Made by a program: the position numbers and the translations under genes | NCBI GenBank assembly: GCA_013791885.1 | Contig: VMSZ01000031.1 | Span: forward strand, 1 to 63,974 | Source: Sulfurimonas sp. | Lineage (GTDB): Bacteria > Campylobacterota > Campylobacteria > Campylobacterales > Sulfurimonadaceae | DNA length: 63,974 nucleotides | Direction: 5' to 3' | The notes under the pieces: generated by a model | Told to the model about the DNA's origin: nothing | Databases searched by the model: none | The model's input: only the letters and a program-made list of their open reading frames with translations | In this document: positions 35,149 to 45,549 of the stretch, piece by piece | How positions within the stretch are numbered: the stretch's first letter is position 1 | How the letters are laid out: each line of letters starts with the position of its first letter

Positions 35149-36347
35149 GTAAGCGCTCTTACAGCCTCTTTAAACTGGTCGCCTCTTTGAGCGTATGAGG
35201 TAAATTCATCAAGACTTGCTGCAGCGGGAGAAAGCAGGGCAATTTCACCAATTTTTAGATTTTTACTTATCTCTTCGATAGCGTTTGCCAGGTTTTTACA
35301 AAGTGTAAACGCAACTCCGTACTCTTGTGCGAGATTGGAGAGTTTCTCTTTATTGGAACCGATGTTATATATTTGTATGTCCATATCTTTTAAAAAGACA
35401 AAAAGCTCGGACAAATCTACACCCTTGTCATCACCGCCTAAAATAAGGTGAATATGTGAAGCTCGGTAGCGTTTAAGAGCTGCGATGCTTGCGTCAAGAT
35501 TTGTTGCTTTTGTGTCGTTTACCCAAAGTCTTCCATGAATATCGTTGAGCTCTTCTTGTCTATGTGGGTCGAGAACAAAGGCATTGATTTTTTCATAATC
35601 GATTCTGTCAAAAAGGACTTTGTCTACAGCCATAGCCAAAAGAGAGTCGGCTAAAAACGCACCTTGAAACTTAACTTTTTGCATATCAATGCCAAAGTGT
35701 TCGGCGAGCTCTGCTTCGTCTTTGTAAGTTATGAGATGAGCCTTGGTCTGTATGTGTTCATAAGCTTGTGGAATTATGGCAACTTCTCCCTCTTGCATCA
35801 TGCTCAGAGGTTTGAGTTTTGCTTTGATATATTCGTCCATATCCCCATGCCAGCTCAAATGGTCAGGACTCAGAGGAAGCAGAACATAGATATTTGGTTT
35901 TGCAATGTTTGTGTAGTGCATAGTAAACGAACTTGTCTCAAGAACCCAGATACTTGCGTTTGTGTCGAGTTTTCCAAGCGGCGTGCCGATATTCCCGCCT
36001 TCTTGGCTCCCTTTGTCTTTGAGCAGATGCTGCATCATCTGTGTGGTTGTAGTTTTGCCGTTAGTGCCGCTTATCCAGATTTTGAGCGGTTTTGTATCTG
36101 TAAAAAAATCGTATTCGCTTATGAGGTTTTTTGCTTCTTTGATGAGTGTATTAAATGGAGGAATTCCAGGAGATGGGATTTCCAAATCAGAGAAGTTTGA
36201 GTCAAAATCACTTGCAGGTTTTACCATATAACCCTCTTCATCACGAAAAGGCTTCAGGCATTTGTCATCATAAAAGGTTGCGTTTTGCATATGTTTAGCG
36301 AGGGCCTTAGTAGTCCCTCCGTAGCCAAAAAGAGATACTCTTTTCAT
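35145..36347 (-). CDS. murD: UDP-N-acetylmuramoyl-alanine--D-glutamate ligase
   Basis: Adds D-glutamate to UDP-MurNAc-L-Ala in the cytosol during peptidoglycan synthesis. It has 400 residues, short for MurD and typical of this phylum. The ATP loop is GTNGKTTTTQMMQHLL, followed by NIGTPLG, the LSPDHLSWHG segment, DPHRQEELNDIHGRLWVNDTKATN and LLSPAAASLDEF. It abuts mraY with a 1-nt overlap. Confidence 0.96.
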   Translation of the reverse strand: MKRVSLFGYGGTTKALAKHMQNATFYDDKCLKPFRDEEGYMVKPASDFDSNFSDLEIPSPGIPPFNTLIKEAKNLISEYDFFTDTKPLKIWISGTNGKTTTTQMMQHLLKDKGSQEGGNIGTPLGKLDTNASIWVLETSSFTMHYTNIAKPNIYVLLPLSPDHLSWHGDMDEYIKAKLKPLSMMQEGEVAIIPQAYEHIQTKAHLITYKDEAELAEHFGIDMQKVKFQGAFLADSLLAMAVDKVLFDRIDYEKINAFVLDPHRQEELNDIHGRLWVNDTKATNLDASIAALKRYRASHIHLILGGDDKGVDLSELFVFLKDMDIQIYNIGSNKEKLSNLAQEYGVAFTLCKNLANAIEEISKNLKIGEIALLSPAAASLDEFTSYAQRGDQFKEAVRALT

Positions 36348-37408
36348 TAACGTATCTTAAGTGTAATGAGTGCAATAAGATTGGAAATGATGGCGATAAT
36401 CCAAAATCTTACAATAATCTTGTTTTCAGCCCAGTTTTTCATCTCAAAATGATGGTGAATCGGAGCCATAAGGAAAACTCTTTTTTTACGGAGTTTATAA
36501 CTTCCCACTTGTAAAATCACCGAGAGGGTTTCAATAACGAAGATAGAGCCAATAAGAAGCAGTAAAATTTCGCTTTTTGTGATGATGGCAAGATAGCCCA
36601 AAAATGCACCGATAGTCAAAGAACCGCTGTCACCCATGAAAACTTCAGCCGGATGGCAGTTGTACCATAAGAAGCCGCTTAAAGCGCCAATAAGTGCTGC
36701 GGCAACAATGGCAACTTCGCCTATGTCAAAATTTGGCATAAGCAGGTAAGAGCTTAAGGTTGCGTTTCCTGTAATGTAAATGATGACGGTAAAAGAAGAG
36801 AGTGCAGCAATAGAAGGAACCGTAGCAAGCCCATCGAGCCCATCTGTGAGATTGACTGCGTTTGATGTAGAGACCATGACTAACACCCATAATCCCAAGG
36901 CATAATACCCCATGTTGACAACGGAAGTTTTCACAAACGGAACATACAACTCTGTGCTGAAATCCACAAAAGAGTATAAAAAGAAGGCGATAAGAAGTGC
37001 TGAGCCAATTTGCAACGCAAGCTTGCTTCTTGCCTTGAGACCTGCAAGATTTTCGTTTTTACGAATTTTTGCGTAGTCATCCTGAAAGCCTATAAGTGCA
37101 AAAAGAACAAGTGTTCCAATGGCTCCTAGAGCAAAATAGTTTGAAAATTTAATAGTCAGCAGAGAAGCAATGATCGTGGCTCCAATGAAAACAATCCCGC
37201 CCATAGTCGGTGTCTTTGCCTTGGCCTGATGTCTGTCTGGAGCCCAGTTGTTTATGGGTTGGTGAGAAGATGTTCTTTGAGCCCATCTAATGAAAAAAGG
37301 CATAAGAAAAAGAGTAAAAAGAAGTGCTAAAAAGAAAGCGATTCCCGCGCGAATGGTTATATAGCCAAGGAGATTTATATGCAGTATTTCATGTAACCAG
37401 TATAGCAA
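36347..37408 (-). CDS. mraY: Phospho-N-acetylmuramoyl-pentapeptide transferase
   Basis: Forms lipid I at the inner membrane by moving phospho-MurNAc-pentapeptide to undecaprenyl phosphate. It has 353 residues and ten helices. Seen: [16 protein letters not shown], the [10 protein letters not shown] motif, [12 protein letters not shown] and [10 protein letters not shown]. The start is TTG at 37408 ([16 protein letters not shown]), which matches the usual N-terminus. It is divergent from gpmI. Confidence 0.97.
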   Translation of the reverse strand: MLYWLHEILHINLLGYITIRAGIAFFLALLFTLFLMPFFIRWAQRTSSHQPINNWAPDRHQAKAKTPTMGGIVFIGATIIASLLTIKFSNYFALGAIGTLVLFALIGFQDDYAKIRKNENLAGLKARSKLALQIGSALLIAFFLYSFVDFSTELYVPFVKTSVVNMGYYALGLWVLVMVSTSNAVNLTDGLDGLATVPSIAALSSFTVIIYITGNATLSSYLLMPNFDIGEVAIVAAALIGALSGFLWYNCHPAEVFMGDSGSLTIGAFLGYLAIITKSEILLLLIGSIFVIETLSVILQVGSYKLRKKRVFLMAPIHHHFEMKNWAENKIIVRFWIIAIISNLIALITLKIR

Positions 37409-37481
37409 AGCGTATCCATGTGTTTAAAATAAAAGTGACATTATAGTATAATCATATAAAATTTCGCTCTGAAGGAATAAA

Positions 37482-38957
37482 ATGAGTAAAAAAGCTATTT
37501 TGATAATAACAGACGGTATAGGTTACTGCGCAAAAACGCAACATAATGCATTTTACAATGCCAAAAAACCGGCTTATGACAGACTTTTTCAAGAAGTTCC
37601 ACACTCTTTTATAGATACTTTCGGACTGAGCGTCGGTCTCCCTGAAGGGCAGATGGGAAACTCTGAAGTTGGACACATGAGTATAGGAAGCGGGAGAATT
37701 TTGTATCAGGATTTAGTCAAAATTTCTTTAGCTTTGTCTGAGCATACTTTAGAAGCAAACCCGGAGTTACAAAAGCTTATGCATGCTTCGAAGCGACTTC
37801 ACCTTATAGGACTTATGAGTGATGGCGGTGTTCACTCACACATAGAGCATTTTATAGGCTTGGCGGAGATAGCTGCAAAAAATGGACAGGAAGTATTTTT
37901 ACATCTTATTACAGACGGAAGAGATGTTTCTCCGACTTCTGCCCAAAAATATCTTAAACAAATCAAGCCGTCTTTGAGTGAGCAAATTAAAATTGCTTCT
38001 ATTTCAGGGCGTTTTTACTCTATGGACAGAGATAATCGCTGGGAGAGAGTAGAACGCGGATACAATGCAATGGTGAATGCAACTCCAAAAACAGATTTTG
38101 ACCCTGAAAGTTATATAGGGCACTCTTATTCACTCGGTGAAACAGATGAATTTGTAGAGCCTGCTGCGTTTGAGGGCTATGATGGAATGCAAGACGGCGA
38201 CAGCGTTTTGACCATAAACTTTAGAAGTGACAGAATGAGAGAACTTGTTACGGCTTTGGGTGATAAAAATTTTAACGGCTTTGCCCAGAGACAGCTAAAT
38301 CTGCATATAGCGACTATAACAGAGTACGACAAAAGTTTTACATACCCTGTCTTATTTAAAAAAGATTCTCCAAAAAATACCCTTGCTGAGGTGATTTCGA
38401 AACAGGGGTTAAGACAGCTCCATACGGCTGAAACTGAAAAATATGCCCATGTTACCTTTTTTCTAAACGGCGGTATAGACGAACCGTACGCGAATGAAAC
38501 GCGGGTGCTCATTCCATCACCGAATGTAAAAACTTACGATGAGAAACCTGAGATGAGCGCACCAGAAGTTGGAAAGGCTGTTTTAAACGCAATGGATGAT
38601 GATTATGATTTTGTAGTTGTAAACTTTGCAAATGGTGACATGGTGGGGCATACCGGTAATTTTGAAGCTGCAAAAGAGGCTGTAACTGCGGTTGATACTC
38701 AACTTGGATTAATCCTTGAAAAAGCAAAAGAAAAAGATTATGCTGTTGTCATTACTTCAGACCACGGAAACTGTGAAGAGATGCGAGATGAGAATGATGA
38801 TATTTTAACAAATCACACGGTTGGAAAAGTTTGGTGTTTTGTTATGGCTGATGGCGTTTCAAAAGTAGAGTCAGGCGGACTCAATAACATTGCCCCAACT
38901 ATCTTGAAACTGATGGAGCTTGAAATTCCAAAAGAGATGGATCATCCGCTTATATAA
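37482..38957 (+). CDS. gpmI: 2,3-bisphosphoglycerate-independent phosphoglycerate mutase
   Basis: Interconverts 3- and 2-phosphoglycerate using two Mn ions and a phosphoserine intermediate. It has 491 residues. The nucleophile is S61 in [39 protein letters not shown] and the metal-binding [10 protein letters not shown] and NHTVGKV are present. RBS GAAGGAAT precedes the ATG, with TATAAT at 37448-37453. It faces the DUF2867 gene tail to tail with a 2-bp gap. Confidence 0.97.
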   Translation: MSKKAILIITDGIGYCAKTQHNAFYNAKKPAYDRLFQEVPHSFIDTFGLSVGLPEGQMGNSEVGHMSIGSGRILYQDLVKISLALSEHTLEANPELQKLMHASKRLHLIGLMSDGGVHSHIEHFIGLAEIAAKNGQEVFLHLITDGRDVSPTSAQKYLKQIKPSLSEQIKIASISGRFYSMDRDNRWERVERGYNAMVNATPKTDFDPESYIGHSYSLGETDEFVEPAAFEGYDGMQDGDSVLTINFRSDRMRELVTALGDKNFNGFAQRQLNLHIATITEYDKSFTYPVLFKKDSPKNTLAEVISKQGLRQLHTAETEKYAHVTFFLNGGIDEPYANETRVLIPSPNVKTYDEKPEMSAPEVGKAVLNAMDDDYDFVVVNFANGDMVGHTGNFEAAKEAVTAVDTQLGLILEKAKEKDYAVVITSDHGNCEEMRDENDDILTNHTVGKVWCFVMADGVSKVESGGLNNIAPTILKLMELEIPKEMDHPLI

Positions 38958-38959
38958 AA

Positions 38960-40477
38960 TCAACCGGATTTCAGCGCCTCTTTTATGATGTTATTAATCA
39001 TGGCGCTGAAGATGTATTTGTGAACTATCCATAAACTATACCAGTAGAGATAGCCTTTGATACCTTTTGGTCTGAAATAGGCTCTGAGATGAAATTTCCA
39101 TTCGTTCTCATTTGATTTTTGAAGTGCAAACTGTAACCAAGAACTGCCGGGACTTTTGAGTCTGGCTTTGAGCGTAAAAACTTTGAATTCCGGGGTGTCC
39201 AAATAATCTGAAACAATCCAAAAATCTATTCTCTCTCCGACACGTATTTTCTTTTCTTTCGTTTGTCTACCGCTCTCGAGTCCTGTCCCCCCAATGAGCT
39301 TATCTAAAAATGCACGTATTGCCCACATCCATTTAGGACTCCAATACCCATGTTTTCCACCAATTTTAAGACACTCTTTAAAGATTTTATCGGCATCAGT
39401 TGCGTTTATGAGTTTAACCCTTCTCTCTTGAAGCAAATCTTTATTGGGTATCTTTGAATCGATGTATAAAAATTTCTCTTTGTCTGGACTAAGAACTTGT
39501 TCTTGCCATGGAATAGACCAAAAACTTTCAACAAGTCCCTGCGTTTCATACATGGATGCTTTTTTGACTGCTTCCTCATACGATAAGGTCGGAAGCTCTA
39601 GAAAAGCTCTTTTATCCGAAATAAGCGGATTGATAATAGCTTTTGAATTTACTCCCTCAATCAGCGGTTTTGCCAATGTATAGGGAATAGCAGATAAAAA
39701 GGCAATGATATGTGCCAAGTTTTTTTTGGAGATGATTTTTTCAAGTAGAGGAATATTGACGATTTTTAAGTCCCGCTGCAGAATTGTTTTGGCGTAGAGT
39801 TGAACCATTTGCGGATAGCTTAAGATTTTACTGCTTCCAATTTCTATAATTTTATTAAAATAATGTTCATTGAGATGGACAGCAATGAGATATGCTATAA
39901 CACTGTCAATGTCAATGGGCTGGCAAAAACCGTTGACATAAGAGAGTTTTGGTATAAATGGCAGTCTCGCTCCAAGTGATTTTATTATTTCAAAACTTGC
40001 AGAACCTGCTCCTATAATGATTCCGGCACGTATCTCAGTAAGTGCGGCAGAGCTGCTCGCAAGAATAGAGGCAATTTCATGTCTGCTGCTAAGATGTACA
40101 GAAAGAGGATGCCCCGACGCCTCGTAACCTAGCCCGCCTAAATAAATAATCTGTTTTACGCCTGCAATCTTTGCGCTTAAAGCCACAATCTCCGCTAAAT
40201 TACAATCAAGTGTTTCAAAGCTTGATGCGGCATCTGACATAGAGTGGATGAGATAATAAATGCACTCACAACCCTGCAAGTCATAAGCGAGCTTAGAGAT
40301 GTTCTCATAGCTCAGCTCTGTATTACAAGTTTCAATATTAGAGTGTTCCTCTAGATAGAGCAGTCTTCTTGTATTTCTAGCGAAGAGTTTCATATCCCAA
40401 TTGAGATTGATAAGTCTGTTGACAAGTATGAGGCCTACATATCCCGTGGCACCGAAGATAGCGACTTTTTTAGCCAT
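38960..40477 (-). CDS. NmrA/SDR-type NAD(P)-binding protein fused to DUF2867 domain
   Basis: A 505-residue fusion. The N-terminal Rossmann domain (about 1-300) starts VAIFGATGYVGLILV and has YLIHSM, YLGGLGYEASGHPLS and the RHEIASIL helix of extended-SDR/NmrA proteins. The C-terminal part (about 340-495) is a DUF2867-type domain with GGKHGYWSPKWMWAIRAFLD and FWIVSDYLDTPEFKVFTL. The same pairing is widespread but its reaction is unknown; the C-terminal domain may bind a lipid. It overlaps the RND gene by 8 nt. Confidence 0.85.
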   Translation of the reverse strand: MAKKVAIFGATGYVGLILVNRLINLNWDMKLFARNTRRLLYLEEHSNIETCNTELSYENISKLAYDLQGCECIYYLIHSMSDAASSFETLDCNLAEIVALSAKIAGVKQIIYLGGLGYEASGHPLSVHLSSRHEIASILASSSAALTEIRAGIIIGAGSASFEIIKSLGARLPFIPKLSYVNGFCQPIDIDSVIAYLIAVHLNEHYFNKIIEIGSSKILSYPQMVQLYAKTILQRDLKIVNIPLLEKIISKKNLAHIIAFLSAIPYTLAKPLIEGVNSKAIINPLISDKRAFLELPTLSYEEAVKKASMYETQGLVESFWSIPWQEQVLSPDKEKFLYIDSKIPNKDLLQERRVKLINATDADKIFKECLKIGGKHGYWSPKWMWAIRAFLDKLIGGTGLESGRQTKEKKIRVGERIDFWIVSDYLDTPEFKVFTLKARLKSPGSSWLQFALQKSNENEWKFHLRAYFRPKGIKGYLYWYSLWIVHKYIFSAMINNIIKEALKSG

Positions 40478-42569
40478 GGAAATAGTCTTGTACGTTCGTG
40501 TTGTTTTTTATATGCTTTAAAAAGAGTACAGGCAAAATAAACAAATCCACAAGAAGCGATAAAAATATCAATAGAGTAGAATAAAAACCTATGTTGGCAA
40601 TAATTTCGTTAGGAATCAATGCGAGCATTGCAAAGGTCAAGAGCAGGATGAGGTTACCCATGCCCACCGGTGTCCCGACATATACAAAAGACCTCTCAAG
40701 TGAGAGGACAGCGTTTCTTGGTTTGTGACGTGCATTATGGTAAAAATATATAAAGTGCAGAGTGGCGTCAGAACTCAGTGCTACGGTAATAATCATGGCT
40801 ACAAATATTTCAGTTGAAAGAGGTATGTGAAAAAACATTATGGCTCCAAAAAACCATATAAGCGGGATAATGTTCACAACTAAAGAGATAATCGTAAATT
40901 CTTTATTTTTCGTTATTTTGTAAATAACGGCCATAATGAGAAGTAACACGAAAATCACTACATTAAATAAAATACTGATACTGTCAACCTTCGCCAAAGA
41001 TACCAAACTGTTGACATCCTGAATAAGGAAACCTTCTTTTCTAACAAAGTCAAGAATGTTTGTTTGGTCTTCATTTTTGTCAATATAAATGCTTAAGGTC
41101 AATCTGTCATCTATGATAAGACCTTGGGTCAGGTCATACAAATCAAAGCTAAAAATATATGAGTCCAAATCTATATGCGGTAAATCTAAAGCTGCATCCG
41201 GCTGTTCAACCTTATGTATCTCTTCTATCACATTGTAGGCAGATTGGAACGAATGGATGCTTGCAAATTGCTGTGAGAGTTCCTGTTCGAGGCTTTTGAG
41301 TTTGCTGAGGTTCTCAATTGTAAAGCCTTTCGTCTCTAAAGCTATGAGTATCTGATTGTTTTTATTGTCGGACTTAATAGCAATAGGATTGGAATAATAT
41401 GACGCCATTGCATATAAAAAGACTAACAAAGTCACAAGTAAAAAAGCTTTCAGCGCCAAAGGAGAAGATGCTGCTTCTTTGGAAGCAAAAAATTTAGATG
41501 AGTTTTTGGTGATTATTTTTGGATTTTTCTGTGAGAAAAACGAAAGCATCACAGGAAGTAAAGTTGTGCTGAGGATTAATCCGCTAATCGCTGAGAGCAT
41601 TACATTGAGTCCGATTGTGTAAAGAATGTGGGAGTTTACAAACAGAAGCGAACCTAAAGCTATGACAGAGACAACAGATGTCCAAAAGATAGGGATAATG
41701 GTTTTAACCAAAACGCGATAAAGTGCATGTTTTGCAGAGAGCTTACTTTGCAGAATATGCCATTTGTAGTAAACATATACAAAGTCCATGACGGAGATGG
41801 TTATAGCGACAAGAATAATGGACATATGTATGTCTTGGACGGCTGAAAAGATTTGAAATATCGCCACGGTACTGATAGAAGTGGCAGCGACAAATATGGC
41901 ACCGAGTATGGATGGAAGAATAGATTTGAAGGCTATAGAAAATGAAATGAAAATTGTCATAAATAAAATTGAAAACAAAATAGTATTTAAAAAGGCCTCT
42001 TTTGTCTCAAGACCTTGAGAAACGTAAGGGAAAGAGCAATCCGTCATATGTATTGGAATGTTTTTAGAACTTTTAACATAATAGGTAACAGACTTAAAAT
42101 CACTGTCTATAAAAGAACGGTAGGCGTCTTTATGTTTTAAAATGTAAGCATAAATTTCATCAGACTTATAACTTTCTAGAGGCTTAATCTCCATGAACTG
42201 CTGTTCATCTGAGACTTCCTGATTGAAAATCTTTTTCTGTGAAAATATAGAGTTGACTTCAAGAACATTTTCCTGACTTTGCAAATGTGCCTGTAGTTCT
42301 TTGAGTTTTGAGACAGTATCAACACTGAAATCTTCCCTAGACAAATCTATAGTTACTTTTTTGATGTAAGAAGAAGCATAATCCTCTTTTAGAAGTTTGT
42401 TGTATTCACTGCTTCCTTTAATCCACAGTTCTTCATCACTATGCGTAAAACCGTCTTTAATGCTGCTGCCAAGTAAGGCGAGAGCTGTAAATATTAGGAG
42501 CAGTAAAGGAACTTTATACTTATATAGAAAGATAATATAGCTGTAATAGGGTAATTTGTTATATCTCAT
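40470..42569 (-). CDS. RND/MMPL-family membrane transporter
   Basis: A 699-residue inner-membrane protein of the RND superfamily, shorter than tripartite efflux pumps and resembling the MMPL/SecDF-like group that moves lipids or hydrophobic compounds. Twelve helices are expected as 1+5 and 1+5, with two periplasmic loops (about 45-180 and 385-540). The inner repeats have TISVMDFVYVYYKWH and ITVALSSDATLHFIYFYHNARH, whose Asp residues could serve proton transfer. It has 4-nt and 8-nt overlaps with its neighbours, so the three genes form one operon. Confidence 0.87.
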   Translation of the reverse strand: MRYNKLPYYSYIIFLYKYKVPLLLLIFTALALLGSSIKDGFTHSDEELWIKGSSEYNKLLKEDYASSYIKKVTIDLSREDFSVDTVSKLKELQAHLQSQENVLEVNSIFSQKKIFNQEVSDEQQFMEIKPLESYKSDEIYAYILKHKDAYRSFIDSDFKSVTYYVKSSKNIPIHMTDCSFPYVSQGLETKEAFLNTILFSILFMTIFISFSIAFKSILPSILGAIFVAATSISTVAIFQIFSAVQDIHMSIILVAITISVMDFVYVYYKWHILQSKLSAKHALYRVLVKTIIPIFWTSVVSVIALGSLLFVNSHILYTIGLNVMLSAISGLILSTTLLPVMLSFFSQKNPKIITKNSSKFFASKEAASSPLALKAFLLVTLLVFLYAMASYYSNPIAIKSDNKNNQILIALETKGFTIENLSKLKSLEQELSQQFASIHSFQSAYNVIEEIHKVEQPDAALDLPHIDLDSYIFSFDLYDLTQGLIIDDRLTLSIYIDKNEDQTNILDFVRKEGFLIQDVNSLVSLAKVDSISILFNVVIFVLLLIMAVIYKITKNKEFTIISLVVNIIPLIWFFGAIMFFHIPLSTEIFVAMIITVALSSDATLHFIYFYHNARHKPRNAVLSLERSFVYVGTPVGMGNLILLLTFAMLALIPNEIIANIGFYSTLLIFLSLLVDLFILPVLFLKHIKNNTNVQDYFHG

Positions 42570-43054
42570 TTTACTTTTCCGTTTATCATAATATATGGGC
42601 GTTTGAAGACACCTATTTTTTGAGCAACTTCTGCTATTTTGTGGGCACTCTCCGCAGCTTCATCATTGATATCTTCTAAGATAATATCTTCTTTGTTTAG
42701 CATTACAGACCTTAATATTGTATTTTTGTATTCCGAAGAGAGTATCGTGTTTATGGTTTGCTCGGAATGTTTCCCATCTAGTTCATAAAGGTAAAGATAA
42801 ATTTTGTATTTTTTAAACATGACATCACCTTTGTCAAAAAGGAACTTCAAGTAAAGTTGTGACATAGAGCAAAGGGGGTCAATAAAGGTGTGAACTTCTT
42901 TATCGCCGTCGCCAAATACTATCGCATTTTTTTTGATAGTTTCAAGTAACGCTAAAGAATCACTCGGAGGAAGTAACTGCGTTTTTTCCGGCGTTTTGGC
43001 ATATAATGAAGCAATAAAAAATAAAGATATAAGAATAAATAATATTTTTTTCAT
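42566..43054 (-). CDS. DsbC-like periplasmic thioredoxin-fold protein lacking CxxC
   Basis: A 162-residue protein with a signal peptide (KKILFILISLFFIASLYA) and a DsbC/DsbG-like core. The active-site position reads FIDPLCSMSQLYLKF, a CxxS in place of CxxC, and a later RPYIMINGK resembles the cis-Pro end of this fold. Loss of the second cysteine rules out ordinary dithiol exchange; the protein may bind a thiol, ligand or partner. First gene of an operon with the RND permease and DUF2867 protein. Confidence 0.75.
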   Translation of the reverse strand: MKKILFILISLFFIASLYAKTPEKTQLLPPSDSLALLETIKKNAIVFGDGDKEVHTFIDPLCSMSQLYLKFLFDKGDVMFKKYKIYLYLYELDGKHSEQTINTILSSEYKNTILRSVMLNKEDIILEDINDEAAESAHKIAEVAQKIGVFKRPYIMINGKVK

Positions 43055-43176
43055 AATCGGATTCTACAATGAATTTTGTTTCAGAATGATTACAATAATG
43101 TATAAATTTTGTACAAAGCAAATTTTTGCTATTGTTCTTTATTGAAATATTGACATATAAACGCAGAGGAAGTTAG

Positions 43177-43923
43177 ATGAAATTTACTGGAAAAAATGTT
43201 TTAGTTACAGGTTCAAGTCGTGGAATTGGTGCTGAAATAGCAAAGACTTTGGCCGGATTCGGTCTTAAAGTTTGGATTAACTATAGAAGCGGGGCTGCAG
43301 AGGCAGATGCTGTAAAAGAAGCCATAGAAGCGGCAGGCGGAAACGCGGCAGTCATAGGTTTTGATGTAAGCGATGAGGCTGCGTTTATTGATGCTATTAA
43401 GACAATAGTTGATTGTGACGGAGAGTTTTCTTATCTTGTAAATAATGCAGGTATAACAAATGACAAACTTGCTCTTCGCATGAAAACTGAAGACTTTATG
43501 TCTGTCATAAACGCGAATCTTACTTCTTGTTTTATTGGCTGTAGAGAGTCTATGAAAACAATGCGAAAGAAAAAATTCGGTGCTGTTGTGAACATCGCTT
43601 CTATTGTGGGTGAAACAGGAAACGCAGGTCAGACAAATTATGCGGCAAGCAAGGGCGGAGTTATTGCCATGACAAAAAGTTTTGCAATAGAAGCAGCTAC
43701 AAGCGGCATTCGTTACAACACTGTAACTCCCGGTTTTATAGCAACAGAGATGACAGATGTCCTCAGTGATGAAGTCAAAGGAAGTTTTACTTCAAAGATT
43801 CCAATGGCCCGTTTTGGAAATCCAAGTGAGGTGGCAGAAGCTACAGCGTTTTTGCTATCGGACCATGCAAGCTACATTACAGGGGAAACGCTCAAAGTAA
43901 ATGGCGGGATGAATATGGCATAA
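43177..43923 (+). CDS. fabG: 3-oxoacyl-ACP reductase
   Basis: The NADPH-dependent reductase of fatty-acid elongation, 248 residues, SDR fold. Seen: VTGSSRGIGAEIAKTL, NNAGITND, the catalytic Ser in NIASIVGETGN, YAASKGG with the Tyr and Lys, and NGGMNMA at the end. GAGGAAG precedes the start. It begins the fabG-acpP-fabF-accA cluster. Confidence 0.97.
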   Translation: MKFTGKNVLVTGSSRGIGAEIAKTLAGFGLKVWINYRSGAAEADAVKEAIEAAGGNAAVIGFDVSDEAAFIDAIKTIVDCDGEFSYLVNNAGITNDKLALRMKTEDFMSVINANLTSCFIGCRESMKTMRKKKFGAVVNIASIVGETGNAGQTNYAASKGGVIAMTKSFAIEAATSGIRYNTVTPGFIATEMTDVLSDEVKGSFTSKIPMARFGNPSEVAEATAFLLSDHASYITGETLKVNGGMNMA

Positions 43924-43976
43924 TTAAGGTAAATTTGTTATAATTACCCGATTAAATTAAAAAAACAGGAGCTATA

Positions 43977-44204
43977 ATGGCACTTATAGATGATATTAAA
44001 GAAGTAGTAGTTGAGCAATTAAGCGTGAGCGCTGATGAGGTAAAAGAGGATTCAAAGTTCGTTGAAGATTTAGGCGCTGACAGTCTTGACGTTGTTGAAC
44101 TAGTTATGGCTCTTGAAGAGAAATTTGATATTGAAATCCCAGATGATGAAGCAGAAAAAATTCAAACTGTTGCTGATGTAGTTGCTTACATCGAAAGCAA
44201 ATAG
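43977..44204 (+). CDS. acpP: Acyl carrier protein
   Basis: The 75-residue carrier of fatty-acid synthesis. The phosphopantetheine serine is in [12 protein letters not shown]. It is acidic throughout, of normal length, with ACAGGAG before the ATG. A TATAAT at 43939-43944 may give it its own promoter, and a strong hairpin follows. Confidence 0.98.
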   Translation: MALIDDIKEVVVEQLSVSADEVKEDSKFVEDLGADSLDVVELVMALEEKFDIEIPDDEAEKIQTVADVVAYIESK

Positions 44205-44225
44205 TTACAAGTTTAGCCATCGTCT

Positions 44226-44260
44226 TACTGTAGAGTTTTCCTCTGCAGTAGAATTTTTTT
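44226..44260 (+). terminator. Terminator/attenuator between acpP and fabF
   Basis: TACTGTAGAG (44226-44235) pairs with CTCTGCAGTA (44241-44250), 10 bp with one wobble, followed by seven T. A classic intrinsic terminator that would leave more acpP than fabF transcript. Confidence 0.85.
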
Positions 44261-44314
44261 AGTAGTTAATTTAGATTAGTTATTAAAAGTATTTTATATT
44301 TTTGGAGTTTATAT

Positions 44315-45532
44315 ATGAGAAGAGTAGTAGTAACTGGTATTGGTATGATTAACTCAGTTGGTAATGATAAAGAGAGTTCTTTTAAAGCTATATGTGAGGG
44401 TGAATGCGGTATCGACACTATAACTCTTTTTGATCCTACTGAATACGCAGTAAGAATTGCCGGTGAAGTTAGAGATTTTGATCCGGCGACTGTTATGGAT
44501 GCTAAAGAAGTTAAAAAAGCGGACAGATTTATTCATCTTGGACTAAAAGCAGCACAAGAAGCTATGGCAGATGCAAATGTACCAGAAAGTACAGATATGG
44601 AAAGATTCGGTATCAGTTCAGGTTCGGGTATTGGCGGACTTCCGGCAATTGAGAAAAGTTCTATTATTATAGAGACAAAAGGTCCTCGTAGAATTTCGCC
44701 ATTCTTCATTCCATCAGCACTTGTAAACATGCTTGGCGGATTTGTATCTATAGCACATGGAACAAAAGGTCCAAATCTCTCAAGCGTAACTGCTTGTGCA
44801 GCCGGAACACATGCAATAAGTGAAGCTATGAAAACAATTATGTGTGGCGGTGCTGACAAAATGCTGGTTGTTTCTGCAGAATCTGCAGTAACTGGTGCCG
44901 GTGTTGGCGGTTTTGCTGCAATGAAAGCACTTTCTACAAGAAATGAAGATCCAAAAACAGCTTCTCGTCCATTTGATGCAGACCGTGACGGTTTTGTTAT
45001 GGGAGAAGGTGCCGCAGCACTTGTTTTAGAAGTGTATGAAGATGCTGTTGCTCGTGGAGCAAACATCTATGGTGAGATTATAGGTTTTGGAGAAAGCGGT
45101 GATGCAAATCACATTACTACACCAAGCCTTGATGGCCCTGCTCGTGCGATGAAAGCTGCATACAAAATGGCGGGTGAGCCAAAGCTTGATTATGTAAATG
45201 CACACGGAACAAGTACACCTATTAACGATAAAAACGAAACAGCGGCGGTAAAAGATTTACTTGGCGGAAAAGAAAACTGTCCTCCGATGAGTTCTATTAA
45301 AGGCCAAATCGGTCACTGTCTTGGTGCTGCAGGCGGTATCGAAGCTGTTGTATGTTTAATGGCGATGAGAGATGGACTTATCCCCCCGACAATCAACTAC
45401 ACAACTCCAGATGAAAATTGTGATTTAGATATCGTTCCAAATAAAGCACGTAAAGCAGATTTAAATGTAGTTATGAGTAACTCATTTGGTTTTGGCGGAA
45501 CGAACGGCGTTTTAATTTTTAAAAAAATCTAA
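44315..45532 (+). CDS. fabF: 3-oxoacyl-ACP synthase II
   Basis: The elongating condensing enzyme, 405 residues. The active-site Cys lies in VTACAAGTHAIS, and the two histidines in NAHGTSTP and GQIGHCLGAAGG. NSFGFGGTNGV closes the protein. TTTGGAG precedes the ATG. Likely partly uncoupled from acpP by the terminator upstream. Confidence 0.98.
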   Translation: MRRVVVTGIGMINSVGNDKESSFKAICEGECGIDTITLFDPTEYAVRIAGEVRDFDPATVMDAKEVKKADRFIHLGLKAAQEAMADANVPESTDMERFGISSGSGIGGLPAIEKSSIIIETKGPRRISPFFIPSALVNMLGGFVSIAHGTKGPNLSSVTACAAGTHAISEAMKTIMCGGADKMLVVSAESAVTGAGVGGFAAMKALSTRNEDPKTASRPFDADRDGFVMGEGAAALVLEVYEDAVARGANIYGEIIGFGESGDANHITTPSLDGPARAMKAAYKMAGEPKLDYVNAHGTSTPINDKNETAAVKDLLGGKENCPPMSSIKGQIGHCLGAAGGIEAVVCLMAMRDGLIPPTINYTTPDENCDLDIVPNKARKADLNVVMSNSFGFGGTNGVLIFKKI

Positions 45533-45549
45533 TTAGTTAAGGATTCCAT

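Noticed and set aside
35664-36231. Plus-strand ORFs of 178 and 89 codons inside murD
   Set aside because: MurD motifs on the minus strand are complete, and the antisense products show no domain or start signal.
44533-45066. 177-codon minus-strand ORF inside fabF
   Set aside because: Long antisense frames often arise opposite Ala/Gly-rich genes; FabF motifs are intact on the plus strand.
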